Assembly (NCBI GenBank): GCA_005883215.1
Contig: VAYS01000017.1
Location: 1 to 62,438 of the forward strand
DNA length: 62,438 nucleotides
Direction: 5' to 3'
Origin: Actinomycetota bacterium
GTDB taxonomy: Bacteria > Actinomycetota > Thermoleophilia > Solirubrobacterales > Solirubrobacteraceae
The notes beneath the pieces are model-generated. The model ran no database searches and was not told where the DNA came from. It saw only the letters and a list, made by a program, of their open reading frames with translations. The translations under genes were made by a program, and so were the position numbers. This document shows positions 41,401-49,937 of this stretch, one piece after another; the stretch's first letter is position 1, and each line of letters opens with the position of its first letter.

Positions 41401-42079
41401 GCCCGAGGCGCTTGCGCGGCGAGGTGTGCTCGTACTTGGGTCTGGACTGCGGTAGACGTTGAGCTCCAGCAGCCAGTACTCATTGTAGTTCGCGTTCGCG
41501 CTCAGGGATGCTGGCGGAGCTGGGCGAACGTCTCGAAGATAGGATCGCTCTCGAGGCTCCGGATGAGCCTACGACGTGCCGCGGCGCGGCGCACGCGGCG
41601 GCGAGGCTCCTCAGCGACCCGCCCCACTGCGACCCGCCCCACTGGCTCCCCACCGCCCCCGCGACTGAGCGCTCCGCCTCGTCCTACGGGCTCGGCTCCG
41701 CGGGCGGGACCCCTACCGCAGGCGGGTACGTTTTCAAGCGGCCTGACACGGTCCGAACCGAGGGCCCAGAGATCCTTGCTCAATAGCTACCGCCTTAGTC
41801 CAAGGCAACACAGCCGCGCTGTCCTGCGTACGTGAGAACTGAGATTACCTCTACCTGGGCCTTTGCGGGGACACCGATCCTCACAATGCTTACGGCCCGA
41901 TCGCGGCAAGTAGGACTCGTTCCCCACGAAGAGGCGCGCATGCGATTAGTCTGGCTAGCATTGATCCCTTAAGGACGATCGGCTGGTCTGGGCCCTCGAG
42001 TCGCGCGGAGGCTAGCGTCCGCAAGACCTGGCCAGCCCAGTAGCACCAACCTTGCGGGAATGCGCTAAAGCTCGCCTGC
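41401..42079. other. Gene-free stretch with short tandem repeat
   Basis: About 680 bases between the DUF268 gene and wzx contain several open frames on both strands, but none has a recognisable domain or good start. A 15-base unit (GCGACCCGCCCCACT) occurs twice in tandem at 41614-41643. The reverse frame near 41502-41783 is Arg/Gly-rich. The left half may be a decayed gene; the right half should contain the wzx promoter. Confidence 0.5.
41614..41643. repeat. Two tandem copies of a 15-base unit
   Basis: GCGACCCGCCCCACT is repeated directly with no change. No function is evident; it lies in sequence without a convincing gene. Confidence 0.7.
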
Positions 42080-43636
42080 GTGGACCAGCCGCCGCATAGC
42101 CCAACGCTCGGTGGATCCGGTCCCCGGGCCGCCCAGAACGAGAGCTTGCCGCGCCAGCTTTTCCGGCTCGGGAGAAACACAGGTACGTATCTCGTGACGG
42201 ATGCGCTCGTCAAGGGCATGGCCCTGATTCTCGCCCCGATCTACACGCGCGTCCTCAATCCAAGCGCGTATGGGATCCTCGCGATCGCGTCGACGGTCAC
42301 CCTGCTCTTGACGCTAACTCTCGGCCTTGCCCTTAACGCGGCCATCACCCGCCTCTACTTCGAAGCAGAGAGCGCGAAAGACGAGCGAACCCTTTACGGC
42401 ACGATCCTAATCTTCCTGCTCGTAATACCAGGGGTACTTACGCTCGGACTAGAGCTTGCCGGCGACGCAGGCTACTTGGACTTCTTCCGCTCCGTTCCGT
42501 ACGACCCGTATCTCAGGTACGCCGTCTGGGCCGCCTATTTGGGCGTGTTCCTCGACGTTCCGCTCGCGATCTATACGACACGCCAAGAGCCGCGGAAAGT
42601 GGTTGGAATCACGCTCTTCAACGCACTCACCTTGGCTGCGGTCACGATCCTCCTAGTGGTGGTTCTACGCGAGGGGGTGCTGGGCGCGCTGCGGGCAGCC
42701 CTGATCACGTCCGCCGCCGCGGCAGTTGTCAGTGTCCTCCTGACAGCAAGAATGGCGGCCGCACGGTTCTCGTGGATGCTGCTTAAGGCTGCGCTCCTAT
42801 TCAGCCTGCCTTTGATTCCGCATCTCCTCTCCCAGTGGTCATTGTCAGTCTCGGATCGCATCGTGCTCCAAGGCTACGTTCCTTACGCACAGCTAGGGCT
42901 GTACTCACTCGGTGCATCCGTCGCAGCAGCGGCCAGCCTTGGCGTAAACGCGCTTAGCCGCGCATTTACTCCGGCCGTGACGGCGCAGCTCAAACGGGAA
43001 GGCCCGCAAGGGCAAGTGCCGCGGATTGGCACATTTTGGTTCGCAGGCGCGACCTGGGCCTGCGTCTTTGTCGCACTCTTCGGCGGTGACATCATCCGCC
43101 TTCTTACTCCGTCAAGTTTCCATCAGGCAGCCCGAGTGGTGCCTGTGTTGGTATTTGGCCACTTGGCCTTTGGCGTATACCAGCTAGTCACTCAGGGTAC
43201 TTGGTACTCAATGAAGACCATTACAATCCCAATTGTGACCTTCGGCGCCGCAGCCGTAAATGTTGGTTTGAACCTAGTTATCTTACCGTGGGGCGGCATC
43301 ATGACTGCCGCATGGGCAACGCTGATCGCATACGTCGTACTCGCGTTCACGCAGGGCTTGCTTGCACATCGGCTTTATCCCATACCGTGGGAACTCAAGC
43401 GCTGGACGAAGCTACTCGTGGCGGGCGCCCTCGCGTTCGTCGCTGGCACCGCAGCTACCGGCGCGCTGACGGTCTCACATATTGCCGTCGAACTTGCAGC
43501 TGTGTTTGTCGCTTTCCCCCTCGTTCTTCTCGTGCTGGCCTTCTGGACACCGGACGAACGGCGTTGGCTGCGCTATCGATTCGTCGTTGCTCGGGCCGCC
43601 TTGGTCGGACGTGTCCGCCTTTCGCTCGGGCGCTAA
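42080..43636 (+). CDS. wzx: Wzx-type flippase (MOP/MATE superfamily)
   Basis: 518 residues with about fourteen TM helices. The opening GRNTGTYLVTDALVKGMALILAPIYTRVLNPSAYGILAI is the standard Wzx/RfbX start, and LLSQWSLSVSDRIVLQGYVPYAQLGLYSL is the conserved TM7-8 region. It flips lipid-linked repeat units to the outer face. The start is GTG; about 28 polar residues precede the first helix, so a later start is possible. The FkbM methyltransferase gene follows after six bases. Being next to the pse genes, it probably exports the nonulosonic acid-containing unit. Confidence 0.88.
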   Translation: MDQPPHSPTLGGSGPRAAQNESLPRQLFRLGRNTGTYLVTDALVKGMALILAPIYTRVLNPSAYGILAIASTVTLLLTLTLGLALNAAITRLYFEAESAKDERTLYGTILIFLLVIPGVLTLGLELAGDAGYLDFFRSVPYDPYLRYAVWAAYLGVFLDVPLAIYTTRQEPRKVVGITLFNALTLAAVTILLVVVLREGVLGALRAALITSAAAAVVSVLLTARMAAARFSWMLLKAALLFSLPLIPHLLSQWSLSVSDRIVLQGYVPYAQLGLYSLGASVAAAASLGVNALSRAFTPAVTAQLKREGPQGQVPRIGTFWFAGATWACVFVALFGGDIIRLLTPSSFHQAARVVPVLVFGHLAFGVYQLVTQGTWYSMKTITIPIVTFGAAAVNVGLNLVILPWGGIMTAAWATLIAYVVLAFTQGLLAHRLYPIPWELKRWTKLLVAGALAFVAGTAATGALTVSHIAVELAAVFVAFPLVLLVLAFWTPDERRWLRYRFVVARAALVGRVRLSLGR

Positions 43637-43642
43637 GACGAT

Positions 43643-44407
43643 ATGAAGGTTCGTCGTATTTTGCGGGCCCCGCGGACCGTCGTTAGGCTGGGTCGCCAGG
43701 CACATTGGCGTCGGCAAGCGATGCGGCGCTGGGCTGGGCTTTACCGTGATTTCGTCGGGCCTGGCGACCTCGTTTTTGATGTTGGCGCAAATGTGGGCGA
43801 GCGTGTTGTGGCCTTTCTAACGGTGGGTGCCCAGGTTGTCGCCGTGGATCCAGACGAGTCATGCGGGACTCGACTCAAGCGGCGCTTCGCCGGTGACCCG
43901 CGAGTGTCGGTTGTAACGGTGGGGGTGGCTGACATCCCCGGGTATCGCCAAATCTTCGTCACCAGCGCGAGTTCGGCACTTACCACGATGTCCGCCGAGT
44001 TCATCGAGGCAACCAGGCGCAGCGGGAGATTCAGGGAACACGAATGGCGGCCGGGCGGGACTGTGCCGGTAACGACCCTAGATGAGCTAATAGCTAGTTA
44101 CGGGCTCCCCGCGTTCTGCAAAATCGATGTAGAGGGTTACGAGGTAGCCGCACTCGGTGGCCTTACGCACCGGCTCCGAGCACTCTCAATCGAGTTCCAA
44201 CCGGAGCGCTTCGATTCTACGCGATCGGCACTTGCCCGGCTGACGGAACTCGGTTACGAGCAGTTCAATTACTCGCTGGGCGATTCTGCCGCCCTCGCCC
44301 TCGAGTACTGGGTCGGTGAGAGGGAACTGACCGCCGCTCTTGAACGCCAACGCGCGGTGATACCGGATTACCACGGGTGGGGCGACGTCTATGCGCGCGG
44401 CTCGTAG
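43643..44407 (+). CDS. FkbM-family methyltransferase
   Basis: 254 residues. LVFDVGANVGERVVAFLTVGAQVVAVDPDE is motif I of FkbM enzymes, VTTLDELIASYGLPAFCKIDVEGYEVAALGGL the diagnostic KIDVEG block, and SIEFQPERF follows. These enzymes O-methylate sugars. It is cotranscribed with wzx. The end, VIPDYHGWGDVYARG, is typical. The sugar substrate is unknown; a nonulosonic acid or another sugar of the exported unit is plausible. Confidence 0.85.
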   Translation: MKVRRILRAPRTVVRLGRQAHWRRQAMRRWAGLYRDFVGPGDLVFDVGANVGERVVAFLTVGAQVVAVDPDESCGTRLKRRFAGDPRVSVVTVGVADIPGYRQIFVTSASSALTTMSAEFIEATRRSGRFREHEWRPGGTVPVTTLDELIASYGLPAFCKIDVEGYEVAALGGLTHRLRALSIEFQPERFDSTRSALARLTELGYEQFNYSLGDSAALALEYWVGERELTAALERQRAVIPDYHGWGDVYARGS

Positions 44408-44481
44408 CTGTAGAGCTCGGGCGAGTAGTAGCCTGGGCTTCCCGATGATTGCCCATTTTGAATCTCCGCGCCGCTAGTCCT

Positions 44482-45030
44482 ATGGGCAGCGGGGGAATTA
44501 CCAACAGAGGTCCCTTACACGGGAGGCCTAGGGCTCAACCTAGAGATTTGGTGCTTCGCGAAGCTCGTCAGGCTGACGCAGCGCCTCTGCTGCGGTGGCG
44601 CAATGATCCTGCCGCGGTTTCTGCGTCGCGTGAGTCCCGCCGTGTCGAGCCCAGCGAGCACGCTCGCTGGTTGGAGCGGGTGCTGGCAGACCCTGATCGC
44701 CACCTGCTGCTGGCAGAGCGCGGCTGCAAGCCCGTCGGGCAGGTTCGATTCGACCGCGTCAGGGGCTACTGGTACGAAGTGAGCGTTTCCGTCGAGCGTC
44801 AGTCGCGCGCCGAAGGCATTGGGAATGCGCTGGTTGCGGCTGCGGTCGACTGGCTATGGCAGAACACGAACGCGACCGCAATCGATGCGTGGGTGCGCGC
44901 AGAAAATGAGCGGTCGCTGCGAACCTTTGAGGGCAGCGGGTTCCGCGAGCTGCCTGGCGAGCATGACGACGTCTTTAGGCTGTTGCGCCTGGAGCGGCCT
45001 GACCCCTGGGCGGCAGTTCTCCGTCGATAA
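44482..45030 (+). CDS. pseH: GNAT N-acetyltransferase, PseH-like
   Basis: About 182 residues. The GNAT core reads LVLREARQADAAPLLRWRNDPAAVSASRESRRVEPSEHARWLERVLADP in outline, then GQVRFDRVRGYWYEVSVSVERQSRAEGIGNALV (acetyl-CoA loop) and AWVRAENERSLRTFEGSGFRE. The RWRND block is common to PseH-like enzymes that acetylate N4 of UDP-4-amino-4,6-dideoxy-beta-L-AltNAc. Its place beside pseG and pseI supports this. ATG is used; a TTG 11 codons upstream also opens the frame. It converges on pseG, overlapping by 56 bases. Confidence 0.8.
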   Translation: MGSGGITNRGPLHGRPRAQPRDLVLREARQADAAPLLRWRNDPAAVSASRESRRVEPSEHARWLERVLADPDRHLLLAERGCKPVGQVRFDRVRGYWYEVSVSVERQSRAEGIGNALVAAAVDWLWQNTNATAIDAWVRAENERSLRTFEGSGFRELPGEHDDVFRLLRLERPDPWAAVLRR

Positions 45031-45955
45031 GTCGCTTGAGCCAGTCGGCGACTCGCCGCGCGCCATTTCCGTCAACGACGTCACGAGCTCGCTCGGCCAA
45101 GGCGCGTCGCGCACAATGGTCGCGACCGAGTGAGGCGATTGTCTCGGCAAGAGCGGATACGTCGCGCGCCTCAACCGGCTTCACGGCGCCGAGCCTAGCC
45201 AGCCGTCGAGTTGTCCGGCGCTGGTTCTCCGTCACCGGAATGGCGATCGTCGGCACGCCAGAGCAGGTGGCCTCGAGCACGGTCTGCCCACCGGTGACCA
45301 CGGCGAGGTCCGCGCGCTTCAACTCACACGCCAGCGAGACTGGGACCTCAAGCGTCCCCACTCCAGCGGGCGCAGATCCGGTTGCGTAGGGCCCGCGCAC
45401 TACACATATGGTGGCCCGCGGCAGCACCTCCCGCGCGGCAGTGACTGCTGCCTCGGCAACCCTGCCGACATCCCCACCGCCCGTGGCGACCAGGATCGTC
45501 ACGATTTCGTCTCGCGTTAGTCTCCGCTCGAGGTCCCAGAAGTCGGGGCGTAGGCACGCGTAGCTCGGGCCGCCTAGGAGGGGCGGGAGGTCGGCGTCCT
45601 CGGCAGCGGCGTCGATCGCCAGGGAGCAGAAGGACGGAGGGGAGCCGGAATCGTCCATCACGGCGAGGGGCACCGTTGCTGCAATTTCCTCGAGCCGGTC
45701 GGTGCCGAGGGTGTAACCGTCGGCGAGCACTGCTCCAGCGTCAACGGCAACCGTGGTGTCGAGCGACGCCAGCGGCTCCCAACGAAGACCGTCGCGTTCG
45801 AAGCCGGTGGTCACGCCACATGCAAGGCATCGAGTAGCAACGTCGCGCCGAGCGAGTGCCACCGCCACCGCGCCGGCCCGACTCAGGTGACCAAGCCCCG
45901 CTCGCCTGCCAGCGTCTGCGATCGTTACGAGCGCAGGGCTCACACCATGTCCCAC
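44975..45955 (-). CDS. pseG: UDP-2,4-diacetamido-2,4,6-trideoxy-beta-L-altropyranose hydrolase
   Basis: A 326-residue GT-B-like hydrolase of the PseG family, which removes UDP in the fourth step of pseudaminic acid synthesis. The N-terminal DAGRRAGLGHLSRAGAVAVAL holds the glycine loop and the His thought to be catalytic; AVLADGYTLG, LAVMDDSG, TILVATGGGDVG, LAVVTGGQTVLEATCSGVPTIAIPVTENQ are family blocks. It overlaps pseI by 16 bases and shares its transcript, downstream of pseC. Length is normal. Confidence 0.9.
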   Translation of the reverse strand: MGHGVSPALVTIADAGRRAGLGHLSRAGAVAVALARRDVATRCLACGVTTGFERDGLRWEPLASLDTTVAVDAGAVLADGYTLGTDRLEEIAATVPLAVMDDSGSPPSFCSLAIDAAAEDADLPPLLGGPSYACLRPDFWDLERRLTRDEIVTILVATGGGDVGRVAEAAVTAAREVLPRATICVVRGPYATGSAPAGVGTLEVPVSLACELKRADLAVVTGGQTVLEATCSGVPTIAIPVTENQRRTTRRLARLGAVKPVEARDVSALAETIASLGRDHCARRALAERARDVVDGNGARRVADWLKRLIDGELPPRGQAAPGATA

Positions 45956-47010
45956 GTCAGCACTTCGTCCTCGTGAACGTCGCGGCTCACCGCCCGGCCC
46001 AGCACGATGTCGAGATGCTTTGGCGGGATACCGTAGCCCGGACGCTTGGTGGTGACGAGCTCGGGCGTCAGGACGGTGCCCTTTGGGACGTCACGCGTCA
46101 CGACGAGGCTCCGCCGGGCGAGCACGTACATCTCCTCCCGTTCAGCCTCCGAGGGCCCGTCCTTGCGCCCGTCTCCGAGCGCTTGCTCGACCATCCGAAT
46201 TCCTTCTACCATCCTCGCAAGCTCAATGGGCTCAAGCGCGAACGGGTGATCCGGTCCCCTTGCCGTGCGATCGAGGGTGAAGTGCTTTTCCACAAAGGCG
46301 GCGCCGAGCGCCGCCGCGGCCACCGGCACCGTAATGCCGAGTGTGTGATCAGAGAGTCCCACGGGCACGCCAAACACCCTGCGCATTGTCTCCATCGCGC
46401 GAAGGTTCACGCTCTCTGGAGGCGCCGGGTACAAGGAGGTGCACTGCATGAGTCCAACTGCCGGCGCCCCGCCTTCTGCGGCAGCCGCCAGCGCATCCTC
46501 GACCTCGCCAAGGCTTGCCATGCCCGTGGAAACGATTAGCGGACAGCCCGTCGCCGCGGCCCGTCGGATCAAAGGCAGATCAATGATCTCAAATGAGGCA
46601 ATTTTCAGCACCGGCACATCGAGCGCGGCGAGTTCTGCAACCGCGTCGTTATCAAAAGGAGTCGAGAAAAAATGGATTCCACGATCGGCAGCGTAGGCTG
46701 CCAGCTTGCCCTGCCATTCTCGCGGCAAGGCGATCTCGTCGAGGAGTTCCGCTGGGGACTTGTCGCTAACTCCCTCGAGATACTGGAATCTTGGAGTTTG
46801 CGCGGTATAGATGCGGTGACCTGAGTAGGTCTGGAACTTCACGGCGTCGACACCCGCCTCAACCGCCTCATCGATCAGCGCCCGGGCCATCGCTAGGTCG
46901 CGATTGTGATTCGCGCCAACCTCGGCAATGACGTAGGTGGGATGAAACTGGCCTACGGGGCGACCCGCGATCGTGAATTCCGCAGGGAGCCTCACGCGCA
47001 CAGGTCCCAA
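45940..47010 (-). CDS. pseI: Pseudaminic acid synthase
   Basis: 356 residues: a NeuB-type TIM barrel (YVIAEVGANHNRDLAMARALIDEAVEAG, DAVKFQTYSG, FFSTPFDNDAVAEL, LKIASFEI, LIVSTGMASLGEVEDAL, GLMQCTSLYP, FVEKHFTLDR-GPDHPFALEP) plus a C-terminal SAF domain near 290-356 (RRSLVVTRDVPKGTVLTPELVTTKRPGYGI). It condenses the 6-deoxy sugar from PseG with phosphoenolpyruvate. The SLYPAPPESVNLRAM block favours PseI/LegI over bacterial NeuB. It sits between pseC and pseG, both overlapping it slightly. Confidence 0.93.
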   Translation of the reverse strand: MGPVRVRLPAEFTIAGRPVGQFHPTYVIAEVGANHNRDLAMARALIDEAVEAGVDAVKFQTYSGHRIYTAQTPRFQYLEGVSDKSPAELLDEIALPREWQGKLAAYAADRGIHFFSTPFDNDAVAELAALDVPVLKIASFEIIDLPLIRRAAATGCPLIVSTGMASLGEVEDALAAAAEGGAPAVGLMQCTSLYPAPPESVNLRAMETMRRVFGVPVGLSDHTLGITVPVAAAALGAAFVEKHFTLDRTARGPDHPFALEPIELARMVEGIRMVEQALGDGRKDGPSEAEREEMYVLARRSLVVTRDVPKGTVLTPELVTTKRPGYGIPPKHLDIVLGRAVSRDVHEDEVLTWDMV

Positions 47011-48131
47011 AGTGTGTCAACAACGAGTCGCTGGTCCTCCTCGGTGAGCCCCGGAAAGCATGGCAGCGACAGGCAGCCCGCGTAGTATCGCTCCGCCTCG
47101 GGGCACAACCCTGGCTCGTATCCGTACAAGCGGCGATACCAGGGGTGGAGATAGACCGGGAGGTAATGCACCTGGACGAGTATGCCGCGTTCGTGTAGCT
47201 CCCCATAAAGGCGACGTCGCGCCTCGCGGCCCCCACAGTGCTGAACGATGAACAGGTGGTAGGCGTGTAGCGAGTCGGCTGGGGCCTCTGGCGGTAGCAC
47301 CAGGTCGCCGATGCCGTCGAGTGACTCACGATACCGGGCGGCGATCACGTTGCGCAATTCGATGTAACGGTCCAGCTTGGCGAGCTGGGAGCGCCCAAGT
47401 GCGCTGTGGATGTCGCTCAATCGGTAGTTGAAACCGAGATCCTGCTGCTCCGCGTACCACGCGCCTTCGTCGCGCGTCAGACTCGACCGGTCGTTGGTTA
47501 GCCCGTGATTGCGGAACCGCGTCAGCCGCTCGCGGAGCTGAGGATCCCGCGTAGTCACCATCCCGCCTTCCCCGGCAGCGATCGCCTTGACCGGATGGAA
47601 GCTAAAGGTCGTCATATGTGAGTGCCGACAAGAGCCGATCTGGGCTCCGGCCCGATGTGCGCCAAGGGCGTGTGCTGCGTCCTCGATGATCGTCACGTTC
47701 TCGGCGAGCGCGTCCCGGATGTCCTCAACTGGCGCAGGCAGTCCCGCGAAGTGGACCGGTATTACCACTCGGGTGCGGGGTCCAACGCTGGCCGCAATCG
47801 TTTCGGCGGTCACATTCCACGTTGACCGATCGATGTCGGCGAATCGTGGCGTCGCGCCCAAATACGCCCCACAATTTGCGCTGGCCGCGAACGTAAGCGC
47901 GCTCGTCACTAGCTCGTCCCCTGGACCGATTCCGGCAGCAAAGGCCGCCGCATGCAGAGCCGCGGTCCCCGACGAGAATGCCACCGCATAAGGTGCCCCG
48001 CAGCGCTCGGCAAATGTCTCCTCGAATGCCGCGACTGCCGGCCCCTGCGTCAGCCATTCGCCGCGCAGTACATCGACCACAGCCTGGATATCGGCGTCAT
48101 CGACGGCTTGGTGTCCATAGGGGACTGCCAC
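46992..48131 (-). CDS. pseC: UDP-4-amino-4,6-dideoxy-N-acetyl-beta-L-altrosamine transaminase
   Basis: A 379-residue DegT/DnrJ aminotransferase. It opens VPYGHQAVDDADIQAVVDVLRGEWLTQG, the usual PseC beginning. PLP contacts: FSSGTAALHAA, IIEDAAHALGAH and TFSFHPVKAI with the Schiff-base Lys near 182. YYAGCLSLPCFPGLTEEDQ closes it. It aminates the 4-keto product of PseB. Start GTG, with TACGCT seven bases upstream. It is divergent from pseB, and overlaps pseI by 19 bases. Confidence 0.93.
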   Translation of the reverse strand: MAVPYGHQAVDDADIQAVVDVLRGEWLTQGPAVAAFEETFAERCGAPYAVAFSSGTAALHAAAFAAGIGPGDELVTSALTFAASANCGAYLGATPRFADIDRSTWNVTAETIAASVGPRTRVVIPVHFAGLPAPVEDIRDALAENVTIIEDAAHALGAHRAGAQIGSCRHSHMTTFSFHPVKAIAAGEGGMVTTRDPQLRERLTRFRNHGLTNDRSSLTRDEGAWYAEQQDLGFNYRLSDIHSALGRSQLAKLDRYIELRNVIAARYRESLDGIGDLVLPPEAPADSLHAYHLFIVQHCGGREARRRLYGELHERGILVQVHYLPVYLHPWYRRLYGYEPGLCPEAERYYAGCLSLPCFPGLTEEDQRLVVDTLWDLCA

Positions 48132-48138
48132 GACGGCA

Positions 48139-48144
48139 AGCGTA
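48139..48144 (-). promoter_or_regulatory. Candidate -10 box (TACGCT) of the pseC-pseI-pseG unit
   Basis: TACGCT on the reverse strand ends seven bases before the pseC GTG, close to the leaderless spacing found elsewhere in the window. The 86-base space between pseC and pseB must hold both promoters. Confidence 0.35.
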
Positions 48145-48203
48145 GTTCAACGGCCACCCGCCCTTCTGCAGATCTACGATCAGGGCGCGCACCGGACCTG
48201 GAT

Positions 48204-48209
48204 TATCAT
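48204..48209 (+). promoter_or_regulatory. Candidate -10 box (TATCAT) of pseB
   Basis: TATCAT ends eight bases before the pseB ATG. TTCTCGGG between them is not a strong ribosome site, so a leaderless or nearly leaderless mRNA is likely. Confidence 0.35.
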
Positions 48210-48217
48210 TTCTCGGG

Positions 48218-49225
48218 ATGGCGTCCAGCCCAGAGCTCAGGGACAAGATCGTCCTCGTAACAGGCGGGACCGGGTCGTTCGGTACCGCGTTCATCAGCCA
48301 GCTTCTTCAAGGACATGAGCCGGCCGCCGTCCGGGTCTACAGTCGTGACGAGCTCAAGCAGCATGAGCTGCACCGCAAATTGGGAGGCGATCCACGGTTA
48401 CGTTTTCTCATCGGTGATGTTCGTGACCTCGAGCGCCTCAAGCGCGCATGCCGCCACGTCGACGTAATCGTGCATGCGGCGGCGCTCAAGCATGTGCCTA
48501 TCTGCGAATACAACCCGTTCGAAGCAGTCCAGACAAATATCATCGGAGCCGAGAACATTGTCAACGCAGCAATCGAGAACCAGGTTCTCCGTACCATTTC
48601 GCTCAGCACAGACAAGGCCGTCAACCCCGTCAACCTCTACGGTGCCACAAAGCTCTGTGCCGAGAAGATAGTCACCCAGGGCAATTCCTACGCAGCGGCC
48701 GGCCAACATGGCCAGCCGCGCTTCTCGACAGTCCGCTATGGCAATGTGGTCGGTAGTCGCGGAAGCGTAATCCCCCTATTCAAGCGCCAAGCCGAGCTCG
48801 GGGAGTTAACCGTCACCGATGAGGCGATGACCCGCTTCTGGATCACGCTCGACCAAGCGATCGGCTTCGTTCTCGCATGCCTTGGTCGGATGGAAGGCGG
48901 CGAGATCTTCGTTCCCCGTATCCCAAGTATGCGTGTCGTCGATATTGCGGACGCCATAGCGCCTGACACACCACGCCGTTTCACCGGCGTCCGGCCGGGC
49001 GAGAAGATTCACGAGGTGTTGGTCACATCGGAGGAAGCGCGCCACGCCACAGCATTCCCGGATTCCTTTACAATTTACCCATCCTTCCCTTTTTGGCGCA
49101 CTGAAGAGTATCCGACTTGCGAGGAGCTACCGCCCGGTTTCATATACTCGAGCGACCGAAACGATGCGTGGCTGACACCAGCGGATATTTGCGAGATGAG
49201 CCGAACGGTCACGCCCGTCGACTGA
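48218..49225 (+). CDS. pseB: UDP-N-acetylglucosamine 4,6-dehydratase (5-inverting)
   Basis: A 335-residue SDR of the short PseB/FlaA1 group: IVLVTGGTGSFGTAFISQLL (NAD), VYSRDELKQHELHRKL, LIGDVRDLERL, VVHAAALKHVP-type block (VIVHAAALKHVPICEYNP), STDKAVNPVNLYGATKLCAEK with Lys/Tyr of the active site, and RYGNVVGSRGSVIPLF. It performs the first step of pseudaminic acid synthesis from UDP-GlcNAc. Full length. It converges on pseF through a hairpin that contains both stop codons. Confidence 0.95.
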   Translation: MASSPELRDKIVLVTGGTGSFGTAFISQLLQGHEPAAVRVYSRDELKQHELHRKLGGDPRLRFLIGDVRDLERLKRACRHVDVIVHAAALKHVPICEYNPFEAVQTNIIGAENIVNAAIENQVLRTISLSTDKAVNPVNLYGATKLCAEKIVTQGNSYAAAGQHGQPRFSTVRYGNVVGSRGSVIPLFKRQAELGELTVTDEAMTRFWITLDQAIGFVLACLGRMEGGEIFVPRIPSMRVVDIADAIAPDTPRRFTGVRPGEKIHEVLVTSEEARHATAFPDSFTIYPSFPFWRTEEYPTCEELPPGFIYSSDRNDAWLTPADICEMSRTVTPVD

Positions 49226-49240
49226 CACTCAGGTCGACGG
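49215..49240. terminator. Bidirectional terminator-like hairpin between pseB and pseF
   Basis: An eight-pair perfect stem (CCGTCGAC/GTCGACGG) is extended by TGA/TCA across a one-base bulge, leaving a CAC loop. The TGA of pseB and the TGA of pseF (TCA here) are the extension and pair with each other. Only three bases separate the two genes. Confidence 0.55.
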
Positions 49241-49930
49241 TGCGCCAGACATGTCGCCGACCGCAACTTCCTGCCAGGTGACACGGCGGGTCGCCAGCTG
49301 CAGCCGATCAAACAGGCCCCGCACCCGCTTGAGATCCTCCTGTGTGTCAACGCTCCAGTCCAGATGAGAAAAATCGTCGGGAGACTCAACCGAACGCGCC
49401 AAGAAGAGATCCGGTCGCTCACGGTAGATGAACCAGGTGACATGTTCGCGGGCCTCGGGCGAGCTAGCCAGCCGCTCGACGCGCGAAAGGGTGTCTGTGA
49501 ACAGCGCCTCCACATCGAGGCCGCGCGGGAATGTTCGCCGCACGACGTTTGAGGCATAGTCGCACGTGCCAACATGCGTGAGCAGTTCCCTTACGACTGT
49601 GTCTACAACTTGTGGGTCGATCAGTGGGCAATCACCGGTTAGGCGTACTATCGCGTCGGCATTAGCCTTGCGCGCGGCCCTAAGCACACGAGCAAGCACG
49701 TCATGCTCATCACCCCGGAAGCAGCTTACGCCCTCCGCATCGGCCAGGCTTGCCAGTGTGTCATCCTGTTCGGCGTTTGTCGTCGCAAGCACCGTCTCGT
49801 CGACACTCGTCGCCCTCCGCACGCGGCGCAATACCTGCACAATCAGGGGAGCACCACCCACCTCCATGAGCGCCTTCCCCGGCAGTCGGCTGGAGCCGGT
49901 CCGCGCCTGCACCACTGCGACGACGCGCAT
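49229..49930 (-). CDS. pseF: CMP-pseudaminic acid cytidylyltransferase-like protein
   Basis: About 233 residues: MRVVAVVQARTGSSRLPGKALMEVGGAPLI is the nucleotide-binding opening of the SpsF/PseF group, AIVRLTGDCPLIDPQVVD the metal motif, YASNVVRRTFPRGLDVE and HLDWSVDTQEDLKRV the later blocks. It should activate pseudaminic acid with CTP. Starting at this ATG leaves a seven-base gap after the methylase gene; a GTG/ATG 7 codons upstream would overlap it. SpsF relatives are not all proven CMP-sugar enzymes, but no other cytidylyltransferase is present in the cluster. Confidence 0.83.
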   Translation of the reverse strand: MRVVAVVQARTGSSRLPGKALMEVGGAPLIVQVLRRVRRATSVDETVLATTNAEQDDTLASLADAEGVSCFRGDEHDVLARVLRAARKANADAIVRLTGDCPLIDPQVVDTVVRELLTHVGTCDYASNVVRRTFPRGLDVEALFTDTLSRVERLASSPEAREHVTWFIYRERPDLFLARSVESPDDFSHLDWSVDTQEDLKRVRGLFDRLQLATRRVTWQEVAVGDMSGAPST

Positions 49931-49937
49931 GGGGGCC

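Noticed and set aside
41257..41835. A 192-residue forward frame in the gap before wzx
   Set aside because: Low-complexity Arg/Pro/Ser sequence overlapping the DUF268 gene start on the other strand; no domain and no good start.
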